Positions 24,704-33,291 of a DNA stretch of 64,000 bases are shown here, in pieces. Under the pieces are notes generated by a model that was not told the DNA's origin, searched no databases, and worked only from the letters and a program-made list of their open reading frames with translations. Source of the DNA: Thermococcus thermotolerans (GTDB lineage Archaea; Methanobacteriota_B; Thermococci; Thermococcales; Thermococcaceae); NCBI RefSeq assembly GCF_024707485.1, contig NZ_CP102602.1, forward strand, positions 1,736,001 through 1,800,000, written 5' to 3'. The stretch's first letter is position 1. Each line of letters begins with the position of its first letter. The position numbers and the translations under genes were made by a program.

Positions 24704-25546
24704 TCAGGAGCTCTCGCCCTTCTGGGTGTAGGGCATGAACTCCACCGTGCCCCTCTGCTTTGTTGGCTGCCTGTAGAGCTCCATGAGAGCATAAACTTCA
24801 TCCGGAACATCTGTTTCAACGTGAAGGCCGAGCTCCTTGGCGTGCTCGTATGTAATAGGGTAGTCGTGGGTCCACCGGCCCTCGGTGAGTATCTGGGCCA
24901 GTTCTCTGGCTTTCTCCTCGCCGTATCTGTCCTTCAGGAGGCTGTAAACGAAGTCCCGAACCTGTTTGATGGCCTTTTCTGCCACGTCGGCCAGGATGAG
25001 TGTCTGGTCGTCCACCTTGTCAACGCCCTTTCTCTCGACGGCCCTCACTATGCTCGGCCCGGGGTACTGGCCGAGCTGGGGGTCAACCGGCCCCAAAACC
25101 GCGTGCGGATCCATTATTATCCTGTCCGCGGCGAGGGCGATGAGCGTTCCGCCGCTCATGGCGTAATGGGGAACTATGACACGCGTTTCAGCCGGGTGGT
25201 CGTGCAGTGCCTTTGCTATCTGCGTTGCCGCGAGAACCAACCCTCCGGGGGTGTGTATTATGAGGTCTATCGGCTTGTCCTTGGGAGCGGCTCTAATAGC
25301 TCTGAGCACCTCCTCGCTGTCCTCGATGCTTATGAACTTGTAGAAGGGTATTCCGAAGAGCCCGACGCTCTCCTGCCTGTGGATCATCGTTATCACGGTT
25401 GAGCCCCGCTTTTCCGAGAGCCTCTTCAGTATCTTGGCCCTGGCTAGCTGCAGGCTCCTGTACTGCATCTGGGGCCACAGGAGGATGTACATGAAGAACA
25501 GCCACCACAGCAGGGAGCCAAAGAACCCGGTCGTCGCGTCCGCCAT
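24704..25546 (-). CDS. SDH-family Clp-fold membrane-anchored serine protease
   Basis: A 280-residue protein with one N-terminal helix (GSLLWWLFFMYILLW) and a Clp/crotonase-fold domain. LIIHTPGGLVLAA forms the first oxyanion region, YAMSGGTLIALAAD supplies the nucleophile serine (MSGGT, about residue 128), and the lysine or histidine expected from ClpP-like enzymes lies further on (DPHAVLGPVDPQLGQ). This corresponds to the serine dehydrogenase proteinase family found across archaea; despite the name, members are putative peptidases rather than dehydrogenases. The active site would face the cytoplasm or membrane interface. GGTGATG precedes the ATG. A spacer of 48 bp separates it from carbamate kinase. 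Confidence 0.85.
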   Translation of the reverse strand: MADATTGFFGSLLWWLFFMYILLWPQMQYRSLQLARAKILKRLSEKRGSTVITMIHRQESVGLFGIPFYKFISIEDSEEVLRAIRAAPKDKPIDLIIHTPGGLVLAATQIAKALHDHPAETRVIVPHYAMSGGTLIALAADRIIMDPHAVLGPVDPQLGQYPGPSIVRAVERKGVDKVDDQTLILADVAEKAIKQVRDFVYSLLKDRYGEEKARELAQILTEGRWTHDYPITYEHAKELGLHVETDVPDEVYALMELYRQPTKQRGTVEFMPYTQKGESS

Positions 25547-25594
25547 GTCATCACCGGATAAAATTTGGGAAGAGAAGTATTTATAGGATTTGGT

Positions 25595-26542
25595 TCAGCC
25601 TTTTATGACCTGCGTCCCGGTCTTTCCTTCCAGTGCATCAACTGCCTTTTCCAGGTGGGCTATGACGGCCCTCTCGCCGCCCCACTCCACGAATCTTATG
25701 GCGGCCAAAACCTTCGGACCCATGCTGCCCTTCTTGAAGTGCCCCTCCTCGTAGTACCTTCTGAGCTCCTCGACGGTGACCTTTCCGAGCCACCTCTCGT
25801 CGGGTTTTCCGAAGTTTATAGCTGCCCCGTTCACGTCCGTGAGGATCATGAAGATGTCCGCGTTTACCTCCTCGGCGAGCCTCTCGCCCGCCAGATCCTT
25901 GTCTATAACCGCCTCGACGCCCTTGAGCTGGCCGTCCTCCTCGATGACCGGAACGCCACCGCCTCCACTGGCTATGACTATGAAGCCCTTTTCCACCAGG
26001 TCAACTATGACCGGCGCCTCGACGTGGCCCTTTGGATCCGGGCTCGGCACGACGCGCCTCCAGCCCCTGCCGGAGTCCTCTATGACGACCCAGCCCTTCT
26101 CCTTTGCAAGCCTTTTTGCCGTCTCCTCGTCGTAGAAGGGTCCAACCGGCTTGCTCGGGTGCTGGAATGCTGGGTCGTTCTTGTCAACGATGGTTTGAGT
26201 GACTATCGTCGCCACGGGCTTGTCTATCCCGCGTCTCTTCAGCTCGTTCCTTATCGCCTGCTGTATCATGTACCCTATCTGCCCCTGGGTCATCGCGCCG
26301 GCAACGTCCATGGGCTGGGCCGGGATGCCGTGGGTGGCCTGACCCGCGTCCATGTGGAGGAGGAGCGCCCCGACCTGCGGACCGTTTCCGTGGGTGATTA
26401 CAACCTCGTAGTCACCGTCAAGGATTATGTCAACTATCTGCTTGGCCGTTTTCATGACGTTGGCCATCTGCTCTTCGTAGGTCCCCTTCTGGCCTCGCTG
26501 GAGAATAGCGTTCCCGCCAAGAGCGATGACAACCCTCTTCAT
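25595..26542 (-). CDS. arcC: Carbamate kinase
   Basis: A 315-residue amino-acid-kinase-family enzyme. [19 protein letters not shown] is the N-terminal phosphate loop, [15 protein letters not shown] the carbamoyl phosphate binding part, and [27 protein letters not shown] the nucleotide region. In Pyrococcus the enzyme works in vitro as a carbamoyl phosphate synthetase from ATP and ammonium carbamate, while its structure is that of a carbamate kinase; it may instead make ATP from carbamoyl phosphate. ATG at 26540-26542 has GGAGGTG six bases upstream; GTG/ATG codons three to two positions earlier overlap that site. Monocistronic by appearance, with its own TATA-like CGTTTTTATTC. Confidence 0.95.
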   Translation of the reverse strand: MKRVVIALGGNAILQRGQKGTYEEQMANVMKTAKQIVDIILDGDYEVVITHGNGPQVGALLLHMDAGQATHGIPAQPMDVAGAMTQGQIGYMIQQAIRNELKRRGIDKPVATIVTQTIVDKNDPAFQHPSKPVGPFYDEETAKRLAKEKGWVVIEDSGRGWRRVVPSPDPKGHVEAPVIVDLVEKGFIVIASGGGGVPVIEEDGQLKGVEAVIDKDLAGERLAEEVNADIFMILTDVNGAAINFGKPDERWLGKVTVEELRRYYEEGHFKKGSMGPKVLAAIRFVEWGGERAVIAHLEKAVDALEGKTGTQVIKG

Positions 26543-26681
26543 GAGCATCACCTCCGGGATGGATAACTCAGCGCAGGAGAATAAAAACGTTCGTTAGAAG
26601 CCAGGACTGTTCACCGAAAAAAGGTTCGAGAGGAGGAAAAATAAGTTGGCAAAGGTAAAGAAAGGATAGGCAAGAACTGCC

Positions 26682-27944
26682 TCAGAGATACCATTCCCGG
26701 AAGTCCCCAAGGCCGAGCCTCTCAAGTGTCCTCATGACGCCGAGAGCTATGCCCTCAACCTCGATTCCTCCGGGTGGCTTGTAGGCGTCGCCGACGATGT
26801 AAACATCGCTTATCGGGAAGTCCTCGACGGTCTGGCCGCTGGCGACCCTGTTGACGGGATTCCCGTCGAGGTAGGTCTGGATGAGCAGAATCTCCCCTTC
26901 CTCGTCGAGGTTCGGGAAGATGCGGTAGATGTCCTCGATGCCCTTCCTCTGCTCGGCCTTGACGTTTCTGCTCTGTAAAGCGTGGTGGAGCATTACCAGA
27001 GTATATCCCTCCCTCGCTAGCTCAGGGCTCAGAGATGACGGCTCGTTGTAGCCGTTTATCCTCTCCGTGTCAAGGGTGAAGACGACGGTGTTCCCTATCC
27101 TTGACCCGCCCTTCAGGGCAACGTTATACTTGATGCCCTCGCTCGGTTTGAGGGAATCAACGCGCCTGAGGTAGTCCCGGTCGAAGTTCTCCCTGCCGAT
27201 CAGCTCGACGGTTTCCTTTATCCCGACGTTGGAGATGAGGACGTCGTAGGCGAACTCCTCCCCGTCGGAAGTAAAGACTCTCTTCGCCTCGGGGTCGATT
27301 TCGACGGCCCTCTTCTTCATGAGGATTTTTCCGCCGTTTTCTACCACTATCCTTGCCAGCTCTCCGGTTATCGCCCTACACCCTCCATTGACCAGTCCGG
27401 GCCCTCCCCATCTCAGCGCCGCCTTTATCTCCCTCGCCAGCTCTCCCGCCGGAACGTCCAGGACGCTGTCGGCCCAGCCGAGGAAGCTCTTGATGAAGAG
27501 GTCAACGAACTCGTTGTCGCCTATCCTTTCCCTTATCCACTCGCGGCCTCTCATCTCAGCCTCTTCTCCGGCCGGTAGTTTGTTCCTCTTTATGTCAAGG
27601 AGGAGCTTTGTCGCTTTCGCCTTCTCGGTAAAGCTCAGGTACTTCCAGCCATCACGGTAGTGGAAGGTCTTTCCGCCGTAGAGAATCATGCCCTTCGGCT
27701 TCGAGTTGACGATTTGGACGTCCGCGTTGAGGAGCCTGAGAAGGTGAGCCAAAGGCCCGTCCTCGCCGTGGGGGAGCATGTGGAACGCTCCTGTGGAGAG
27801 GCCGAAGCCCCTGTAGTTTAAATTTGTAAAGCGGCCGCCGATGTGGGGTGACTTTTCGATGACGGTGACATCGTAACCGTTTTTAGCCAGGAAGGAAGCC
27901 GTTAGAAGACCGCCGATTCCGGAGCCTATTACAACTGCCCTCAT
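26682..27944 (-). CDS. CrtI/phytoene-desaturase-like FAD oxidoreductase
   Basis: A 420-residue flavoprotein. MRAVVIGSGIGGLLTASFLAKNG is the Rossmann FAD motif, followed by VIEKSPHIGGRF. The C-terminal FAD motif is VYIVGDAYKPPGGIEVEGIALGVMRTLERL. The middle part LISNVGIKETVELIG is typical of COG1233 (phytoene dehydrogenase and related). Thermococcus does not make carotenoids, so the substrate is more likely a prenyl chain or another isoprenoid; this is inference. GGTGAG precedes the ATG at 27942-27944. It has no close operon partner. Confidence 0.85.
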   Translation of the reverse strand: MRAVVIGSGIGGLLTASFLAKNGYDVTVIEKSPHIGGRFTNLNYRGFGLSTGAFHMLPHGEDGPLAHLLRLLNADVQIVNSKPKGMILYGGKTFHYRDGWKYLSFTEKAKATKLLLDIKRNKLPAGEEAEMRGREWIRERIGDNEFVDLFIKSFLGWADSVLDVPAGELAREIKAALRWGGPGLVNGGCRAITGELARIVVENGGKILMKKRAVEIDPEAKRVFTSDGEEFAYDVLISNVGIKETVELIGRENFDRDYLRRVDSLKPSEGIKYNVALKGGSRIGNTVVFTLDTERINGYNEPSSLSPELAREGYTLVMLHHALQSRNVKAEQRKGIEDIYRIFPNLDEEGEILLIQTYLDGNPVNRVASGQTVEDFPISDVYIVGDAYKPPGGIEVEGIALGVMRTLERLGLGDFREWYL

Positions 27945-28118
27945 TTTTCTCACCTGAAAACCTGAGGAAAGAGAAGAATATAAGGGTTTAGCTATTGCAT
28001 GGCTATGCAACTCTTTTACTCTGGCTTCTTTTCGTTCATTCTAAGAGCAAAACTCAACTCTAAAAAAATTCGTACTCGGATAAAAAATGAAGAAAATTTA
28101 CTTGTGGTAAAAGGAAAA

Positions 28119-28127
28119 ATTTATAAA
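28119..28127 (+). promoter_or_regulatory. TATA box of the AT-rich secreted-protein locus
   Basis: GGAAAAATTTATAAAGG is a near-consensus BRE-TATA about 55 bp upstream of the GTG start at 28176. It is one of the best promoters in the window, suggesting strong expression. Confidence 0.65.
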
Positions 28128-28175
28128 GGCAAGTTGCTCACGTGGTGATGCAAAAACTCAGAGGAGGTAAACTGG

Positions 28176-29036
28176 GTGAAGTGGAAACCACTATTGGCAG
28201 TCCTCGTTGGACTGCTAATGGTTGGAACCTTAGGAAGGGCAGTATACGCAGAGCAGTATCCAACGACAGATGCTTTAGAAAAGATTAGTACCAACGAGAA
28301 AATTACGGTTGATGGAGTGAATGTTCCACTGAGAAAGATGAACAACGGAATGATAATTATAGGGCAAACTTCGAAGGTGGGCAGGGGTGATATATTAGAG
28401 AGGGTTAATCAGCTAATGGTAAGGCGTGTTTTAAACAAATGGACGGAGGATATAAGATTACAAAGCAACTATGAAAATACAATAATCAAATCTGACAGCA
28501 ACTACAGAATCACCACTTTTAAACTGAATGAGCGGGACAACAAGAAGATAAAATTATCAGTAGGAGCCGCTCTTTCTGCAAGGTTCAGAATGGACCAGTA
28601 TGATCCAGTAGAAACAATAGACCTCAGTGTTTACCACTACGCATATAGCACGGCCATCACGGAATATCCCCCTTATATCACATATCAGTACAACTGTAAG
28701 AGCATCAAGTTGAGCAACAAACTCTCTTTTGGAGGAGAAACATACGCCAGCGGTTGGAGCATAGGAGGTACTATTTCAATACCTCCGGGATTATCAATCC
28801 AAGTATCTGGTGGTAGTTCATGGATTTCAATTGACGGTTCATTTGGAGAGGACAGCATTAACAATTACGACTCGATATCTCATTCATACGAGGGTGCACT
28901 AACGGTTAGGGACTACACCAAAGTAAGAATATACAGTGTAAGTTCCATGCCCTTGGCAACGTTTGAGGTTACAACGGGCAACTTTAAGAGTCTTTCTACG
29001 AGCACATATGTGGCGATAGACTCATCAGCATTTTGA
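28176..29036 (+). CDS. Secreted beta-rich protein of unknown function
   Basis: A 286-residue precursor starting with GTG, seven bases after GAGGAGGT. Signal peptide: VKWKPLLAVLVGLLMVGTLGRAVYAEQ, cleavage after Ala25 or so. The mature protein has a charged helical N-terminal part (about 45-110), then a long Ser/Thr/Tyr/Gly-rich alternating beta region (about 120-286) with phrases such as SIGGTISIPPGLSIQVSGG and LATFEVTTGNFKSLSTSTY, without a membrane anchor. One Cys in the mature chain (QYNCKS). It is AT-rich compared with the chromosome. No family recognised; the alternation of polar and hydrophobic residues would fit an S-layer-associated or pore-forming beta protein, which is speculation. 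Confidence 0.75.
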   Translation: MKWKPLLAVLVGLLMVGTLGRAVYAEQYPTTDALEKISTNEKITVDGVNVPLRKMNNGMIIIGQTSKVGRGDILERVNQLMVRRVLNKWTEDIRLQSNYENTIIKSDSNYRITTFKLNERDNKKIKLSVGAALSARFRMDQYDPVETIDLSVYHYAYSTAITEYPPYITYQYNCKSIKLSNKLSFGGETYASGWSIGGTISIPPGLSIQVSGGSSWISIDGSFGEDSINNYDSISHSYEGALTVRDYTKVRIYSVSSMPLATFEVTTGNFKSLSTSTYVAIDSSAF

Positions 29037-29045
29037 GGTGGGACA

Positions 29046-30737
29046 ATGAGAAACAAAATCCTAGCCACTATTTTGATTTTTTTATTGGGGATTGCTCTCA
29101 TCATCTCGGCAACAAAGACACGGCCTATTTCACCCGAGGTAGTATCCTCTTCATGGGTAAACTGGACGGTAAAACGCCTTTACCTCGCTCAGGATCCGGT
29201 TACAGGTGGCTGGAACGGCGACGTTTCATTTACGATACTTCCAAGCCTGTATCACACATATCACGGTATCATGACGCTGAGCCTTCTGAACCTTAGTCCA
29301 ACACATCTCGAAAAAACCATAGAGTTCCTGAGGGAAGAAGAGGAGAATTTTTACAACGGTCGGAATTACCCTTCGGTTCTTGATGCCTATTATCTGCTAA
29401 CACTCTTTAAAGAGTTCAATATGAGCCTCAGAAACAGGGAGGCCTTCGAAAACTTCATCATTGAGGACATGAGGAAGTCAAACGAGACCTTCCTGCATGC
29501 GAAAACCCTCATTCTGCTTAATTCTACCTTGGCGAAGAACGTTTCCATGTCTCTCTGGCTCAAGCTGAGGCCGGAACACTCACTGGATTTTTTGTGGGAC
29601 TTCCTTCAGTTCAGGGGGCTTCTCATGGAGTCAGGATACTCCCCCGATGAAATACCCAACTACACCGTGATGTATGAGACCGCGAGGGCCGTGTTTGATG
29701 AGGCGTCCGACAGAATAGAGAGACTCGGTTTCTTTGATCTCAAAACCATGGCGAGATTCATAAGGGAGGAACACATCAAAAACGAAACGCTAAGAAGAAA
29801 AATACTAACGAGTATTCAGAAATACAAGTGCCTTGACGGCGCATACTCTGACACGAGAGGCGCTAAAAAGGGACACCTTGACACCACGCACTGGGCGGTG
29901 GAGACGATAACCTATGCAGGAGGAGACGTTGGGGCGGATACTGTAAGCTACCTGCGGTCCCTTGAAGGGCCACTCGGAGGTTTCGTAGGCATTCCAAACT
30001 ACATAGTGCCTAATCCGGTGGGCACCGCCTTCTCCGTAATAACTCTCAAGCTTTTGAATTCAACGGTGCCCAATGAGACGAGTGTCAGAGACTACCTACT
30101 CACTGAAATCTCAAGGGAGAGTAAACCGAGCCTGATATGGGTGGAATACGAGGCACTAAAGGAGCTTGGTGTGCCTCCCAGTAAGCTTAAGGAGACAGTA
30201 GAACCCCTTCTGAAAAGCTTCCTCGACAACCTGAACCTCTCGGATGTCTATCAAAACCACTACCTGCTAAAGGATATATACTACCTGCTTGTAACGAGTA
30301 GGGAACTGGGCATTGAAATCGACGAAAGATGGAAAGAAAACGTGACCTCCTTTGTTTTGGGACTAAAGGATAGTGATGGAGGGTTTGGTAGCAAAATATC
30401 AAAGATAAAAATTAACCGGCTCGAAATAACTCTTTACTCAGTCCTGATCCTCAACGAGCTTGGGTACGGGTATGGGGATAAAAAGACGGTTAAGTTCATT
30501 AAATCCAGCAGACAAGGCGCCCTGTGGTGGTCTTTACCAATAACCAGGTACACTTTGCTGGCTCTAAACTCAATGGGGGCCAAGGTTGACGGGAAAGAGG
30601 AGATAGCAAAGGCACTTGAGCTGAGAAAGTGCCCCTATGGCTTTTTCTCTTACGCCCCATGCGAACATCATGAGCAGGGGGGACCAATACCAACGTTTTT
30701 AGCGCTCGATATCCTCAGGCTTCTTGATTATCATTAG
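29046..30737 (+). CDS. Secreted alpha/alpha-toroid (prenyltransferase/terpene-cyclase-like repeat) protein
   Basis: A 563-residue protein with an N-terminal signal or anchor helix (ILATILIFLLGIALIISAT). Repeated units resemble squalene-cyclase/prenyltransferase-beta repeats: QDPVTGGWNGDVSFTILPSLYHTYHGIMTLSLLNL (about 53-87), LDGAYSDTRGAKKGHLDTTHWAVETITYAGG (about 265-295), LGGFVGIPNYIVPNPVGTAFSVITLKLLNS (about 310-340), SDGGFGSKISK...EITLYSVLILNELGY (about 440-475) and a final CPYGFFSYAPCEHHEQGGPIPTFLALDILRLL. These helices form an alpha6/alpha6 barrel in known families. Catalytic DxDD of terpene cyclases is absent. Two cysteines near the end (CPYGFFSYAPC). Located outside the cell, it is more likely a binding module than a prenyltransferase. 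Cotranscribed with the gene 9 bp upstream. Confidence 0.7.
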   Translation: MRNKILATILIFLLGIALIISATKTRPISPEVVSSSWVNWTVKRLYLAQDPVTGGWNGDVSFTILPSLYHTYHGIMTLSLLNLSPTHLEKTIEFLREEEENFYNGRNYPSVLDAYYLLTLFKEFNMSLRNREAFENFIIEDMRKSNETFLHAKTLILLNSTLAKNVSMSLWLKLRPEHSLDFLWDFLQFRGLLMESGYSPDEIPNYTVMYETARAVFDEASDRIERLGFFDLKTMARFIREEHIKNETLRRKILTSIQKYKCLDGAYSDTRGAKKGHLDTTHWAVETITYAGGDVGADTVSYLRSLEGPLGGFVGIPNYIVPNPVGTAFSVITLKLLNSTVPNETSVRDYLLTEISRESKPSLIWVEYEALKELGVPPSKLKETVEPLLKSFLDNLNLSDVYQNHYLLKDIYYLLVTSRELGIEIDERWKENVTSFVLGLKDSDGGFGSKISKIKINRLEITLYSVLILNELGYGYGDKKTVKFIKSSRQGALWWSLPITRYTLLALNSMGAKVDGKEEIAKALELRKCPYGFFSYAPCEHHEQGGPIPTFLALDILRLLDYH

Positions 30738-30842
30738 CCAGCCACATTTTTTACATTTTTAGATTTGAGCCATTTATAGGATAGAAAACCGACAATCGTT
30801 CTTTTCGCAAATAGATAGGAAAATGAAAACTAAAATGAAAAC

Positions 30843-32801
30843 TCAAAACCTCCACTCCACTCCCAGAATCTCGCTGTATGCACTGAGCACCCTCTCGAGG
30901 TACTCCTTGGCGGTGCCGACCTTGTCGATTCTGAACCTTTCGGCCCAGCGCTCGTTGCCGAACTCCTCGCTTCCGGCGGCGACGAGGTCTATCACGCGCA
31001 TGCTGTCCCAGAATGCCGGGGTGTAGCCGGCTTTCCTCGCGTACTCTATGAGCCTCTTTATCTGCTTCTTCGCGTGCTCCTCCATGTCGACGTTCTCTCC
31101 GTAGGCGTCCATGAACAGTGCCTTAAGGACGGGCTTCATCCATCCCCTGTGGAAGCGGCACCAGCCGACGTTGTCGTACCAGAACTCCCAGAGAGCCGAG
31201 GCGATTATCTTCTGGGCGAGCTCCTCCGGCTCAAGAAAGACGCCGAACTGGTAGAAGGTCCAGTACCTACCCTGAATCGGGAGCGGTATGTAGTTGCCTA
31301 TCGCCCAGTACATCGTCGGCGTCATCTCACCGTCCTCGCCGAGAGGGACAAAGACGCCGTAGTCCTTGAAGCTCTCGCCGTACTTCAGCCTGTCCTTGAA
31401 CCTCTCGTCGAAGATTACGCTGGCCTTCCTCTTTCCGAGGCCGATTATCCTCGCTATCTCGTTCTCGGCGAAGGCCACCCTGTGGGCCAGCTCGGCGACG
31501 AGCTTGGCGTTGACCTCGCTCGCCTCCACCGGTCTCTCAAGAAGGGCCTCTTTGGTGAACTCCGGCTTTCCGCTTATGCCAACCTCCTCCGGCTTGAGCA
31601 GACCGCGGTGGATTAATTCCAAAACCCACGCTGCGGTTCCACCGAACTCTATCGCGTCGAAGCCCATTGCATCGGCGGCGTGGACGCTTATGTCGCTGGC
31701 TCTCAGGCTTATGCTTCCGCTCAGCGGACCGTTGGCCTCGTAGGGCTCGTACTCTACGTGGTGTCCCCTCCGGTGCTTCTTACACACGACAGGACAGGGC
31801 TCGCCGCAGGTCGTCCAGTTCTTGGGCTTTATGGCCTCTTCGTTGAAGGGCTCCCAGTAGTGCTTCATGATGTTTTCGTGGATTTTTATGCGCTCCTCCT
31901 TTGGAATGTAGGGCATCTGCCAGTTTAGTATCGGAACGAAGTCGCCCTCGGCCGGGTAGTTGCCACCGAAGGTTCCGCCGGTGTTGAGCTTGGGGTTGAA
32001 GCGGTACTTGGTCGTCTTCTCGGCTATTATCTCGTTGTACGGCTTTTTGTGCACGCCCTCGACGATACTCTTGGAGGTCTTGAAGCTGCCGATGTCCTCG
32101 CCCGGGAAGCTTCTCCTCCTCGGCTTTCCGCCGAATATTATTCCGACGACGTTGTGAGCCCTGAGAAGAACCGAACCCGGGCCTCCCCTTGCCGCCCAGT
32201 CCTCGCTTCCAACAAGCCTTTCTCCCTTCCTGAGTGCCTGGGAGAATATCGCTCCGTAGTTGGTGTTTAGAGCGGCGGGCCCAACGACCGCTATTCTGTA
32301 CTCGAAGTCAAAGCGTTCTCCAAAGGTATCGATGAGATACTGGGTGAGGGCATAGACTCCCTCCTCTCCCTTGTAGCCCCTCCATATTTCGATGACCTTC
32401 TCAAGCTCTATCGCGTGGAGCTCCACCCTTACGTTTTCGCCGTCGTTGTAAAGTAAAACAACGACGGGCTTCTCGGCCTTGCCCTCGAAGGCCACGAAGT
32501 CTATGCCAACGTTTTTGAAGGCGTAAGCAGCGCCTCCCATTGCAGATGGAAAGAGAGTCCCGTATAGGGGGGAACGGAAGAAGAACATGAGCCTGTGAGC
32601 CCCGGGCAGGGTTGAGCCTGAAAACGGCCCCATGCCCATTACCATGACGTTCTGGGGATCGTATGGTTCAAGGCTGTGGGTTTCCAGGCTCTCGTGAACC
32701 TCTATCCCGTAGTCTATAACCCCGTATACCCCATCCCTCTCCAGCTCCTCGCTTTCGACCTTTCCTTTGTTCAGGTTGATCCTGAGAACCGTGAACCTCA
32801 T
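30843..32801 (-). CDS. gor: Glyceraldehyde-3-phosphate:ferredoxin oxidoreductase (GAPOR)
   Basis: A 652-residue tungsten enzyme of the AOR family that oxidises GAP directly to 3-phosphoglycerate and reduces ferredoxin, replacing GAPDH and phosphoglycerate kinase in the archaeal glycolytic direction. The tungstopterin region is seen in LNTNYGAIFSQALRKGERLVGSEDWAARGGPGSVLLRAHNVVG. [4Fe-4S] cysteines are C332, C336 and C340 in TCGEPCPVVC, with a fourth in GWCRFHRG. The length and sequence fit Pyrococcus furiosus GAPOR (653 aa). Start ATG at 32799-32801, four bases after GGGTGAGG; a GTG three codons earlier is inside that site. Expression is probably controlled by Tgr through the motif at 32815-32831. 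Confidence 0.95.
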   Translation of the reverse strand: MRFTVLRINLNKGKVESEELERDGVYGVIDYGIEVHESLETHSLEPYDPQNVMVMGMGPFSGSTLPGAHRLMFFFRSPLYGTLFPSAMGGAAYAFKNVGIDFVAFEGKAEKPVVVLLYNDGENVRVELHAIELEKVIEIWRGYKGEEGVYALTQYLIDTFGERFDFEYRIAVVGPAALNTNYGAIFSQALRKGERLVGSEDWAARGGPGSVLLRAHNVVGIIFGGKPRRRSFPGEDIGSFKTSKSIVEGVHKKPYNEIIAEKTTKYRFNPKLNTGGTFGGNYPAEGDFVPILNWQMPYIPKEERIKIHENIMKHYWEPFNEEAIKPKNWTTCGEPCPVVCKKHRRGHHVEYEPYEANGPLSGSISLRASDISVHAADAMGFDAIEFGGTAAWVLELIHRGLLKPEEVGISGKPEFTKEALLERPVEASEVNAKLVAELAHRVAFAENEIARIIGLGKRKASVIFDERFKDRLKYGESFKDYGVFVPLGEDGEMTPTMYWAIGNYIPLPIQGRYWTFYQFGVFLEPEELAQKIIASALWEFWYDNVGWCRFHRGWMKPVLKALFMDAYGENVDMEEHAKKQIKRLIEYARKAGYTPAFWDSMRVIDLVAAGSEEFGNERWAERFRIDKVGTAKEYLERVLSAYSEILGVEWRF

Positions 32802-32814
32802 ATTCCTCACCCCG

Positions 32815-32831
32815 TATCACTCCCAGTGTTA
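32815..32831. promoter_or_regulatory. Thermococcales glycolytic motif (TGM) upstream of gor, repressing position
   Basis: TATCAC-TCCCA-GTGTTA matches TATCAC-N5-GTGATA at 11 of 12 positions. The gor TATA-like box (minus strand CTTAAATAC, 32844-32852) lies upstream of it, so the motif covers the presumed transcription start near 32823. In T. kodakarensis, Tgr bound downstream of the TATA box represses glycolytic genes under gluconeogenic conditions. Confidence 0.75.
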
Positions 32832-32925
32832 TTTACAATTAATGTATTTAAGAGTTTTGAGAGGTTGTGCTATGTCCTGCCGCCGGAGGAAATAAAATGG
32901 CGAATTGAGCGGAGGCTTTGCCGTA

Positions 32926-33291
32926 CTACACCTCCCTCGTGGCAACTATGTTCGCCCCGGTTCCCAGTACGTTCTCAACGATGACCTGCCCCACGCTGAC
33001 CGGCGCTTCGACCTCAACTTCCGCGAGCTTTTTCATTATCTCGGGTATGAGCTCCTTGGGAACGGGCCTGTCGCTCTTAACTGCCACCGTCGGAAACCTT
33101 CCTCCCCTCACCTTCACAACGCTCATGACGATGCGCTTCGGCTCCCTGATTTCCTGTATCGCGTAGTCCTTCCCCCGGGGGCATGTGAAGCCCTCAACTC
33201 CGGTTATCCTGTCGCCTTCCATGGTCACCTCAACCGTACAGCCAAGGGGGCAGACGATGCAGGTCAGCCTGAACTTCTTGACCTCACTCAT
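32926..33291 (-). CDS. DUF1667 iron-sulfur protein of the glycerol-3-phosphate oxidation complex
   Basis: A 121-residue protein with LTCIVCPLGCTVEV (three Cys, C-x2-C-x3-C type) and a further Cys in EGFTCPRGKDYA, together a [4Fe-4S]-like site. The rest is a small beta domain (PTVAVKSDRPVPKELIPEIMKKLAEVEVEAPVSVGQVI). DUF1667 proteins occur next to GlpA-like and NAD(P)/FAD oxidoreductases in anaerobes. Its start overlaps the stop of the flavoprotein gene by 8 bp. Likely an electron-transfer subunit. Confidence 0.85.
   Translation of the reverse strand: MSEVKKFRLTCIVCPLGCTVEVTMEGDRITGVEGFTCPRGKDYAIQEIREPKRIVMSVVKVRGGRFPTVAVKSDRPVPKELIPEIMKKLAEVEVEAPVSVGQVIVENVLGTGANIVATREV

Noticed and set aside
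29046-30737. Active squalene/terpene cyclase or protein prenyltransferase
   Set aside because: The repeat architecture fits, but the catalytic DxDD and the zinc-site pattern of prenyltransferases are not seen and the protein is secreted.
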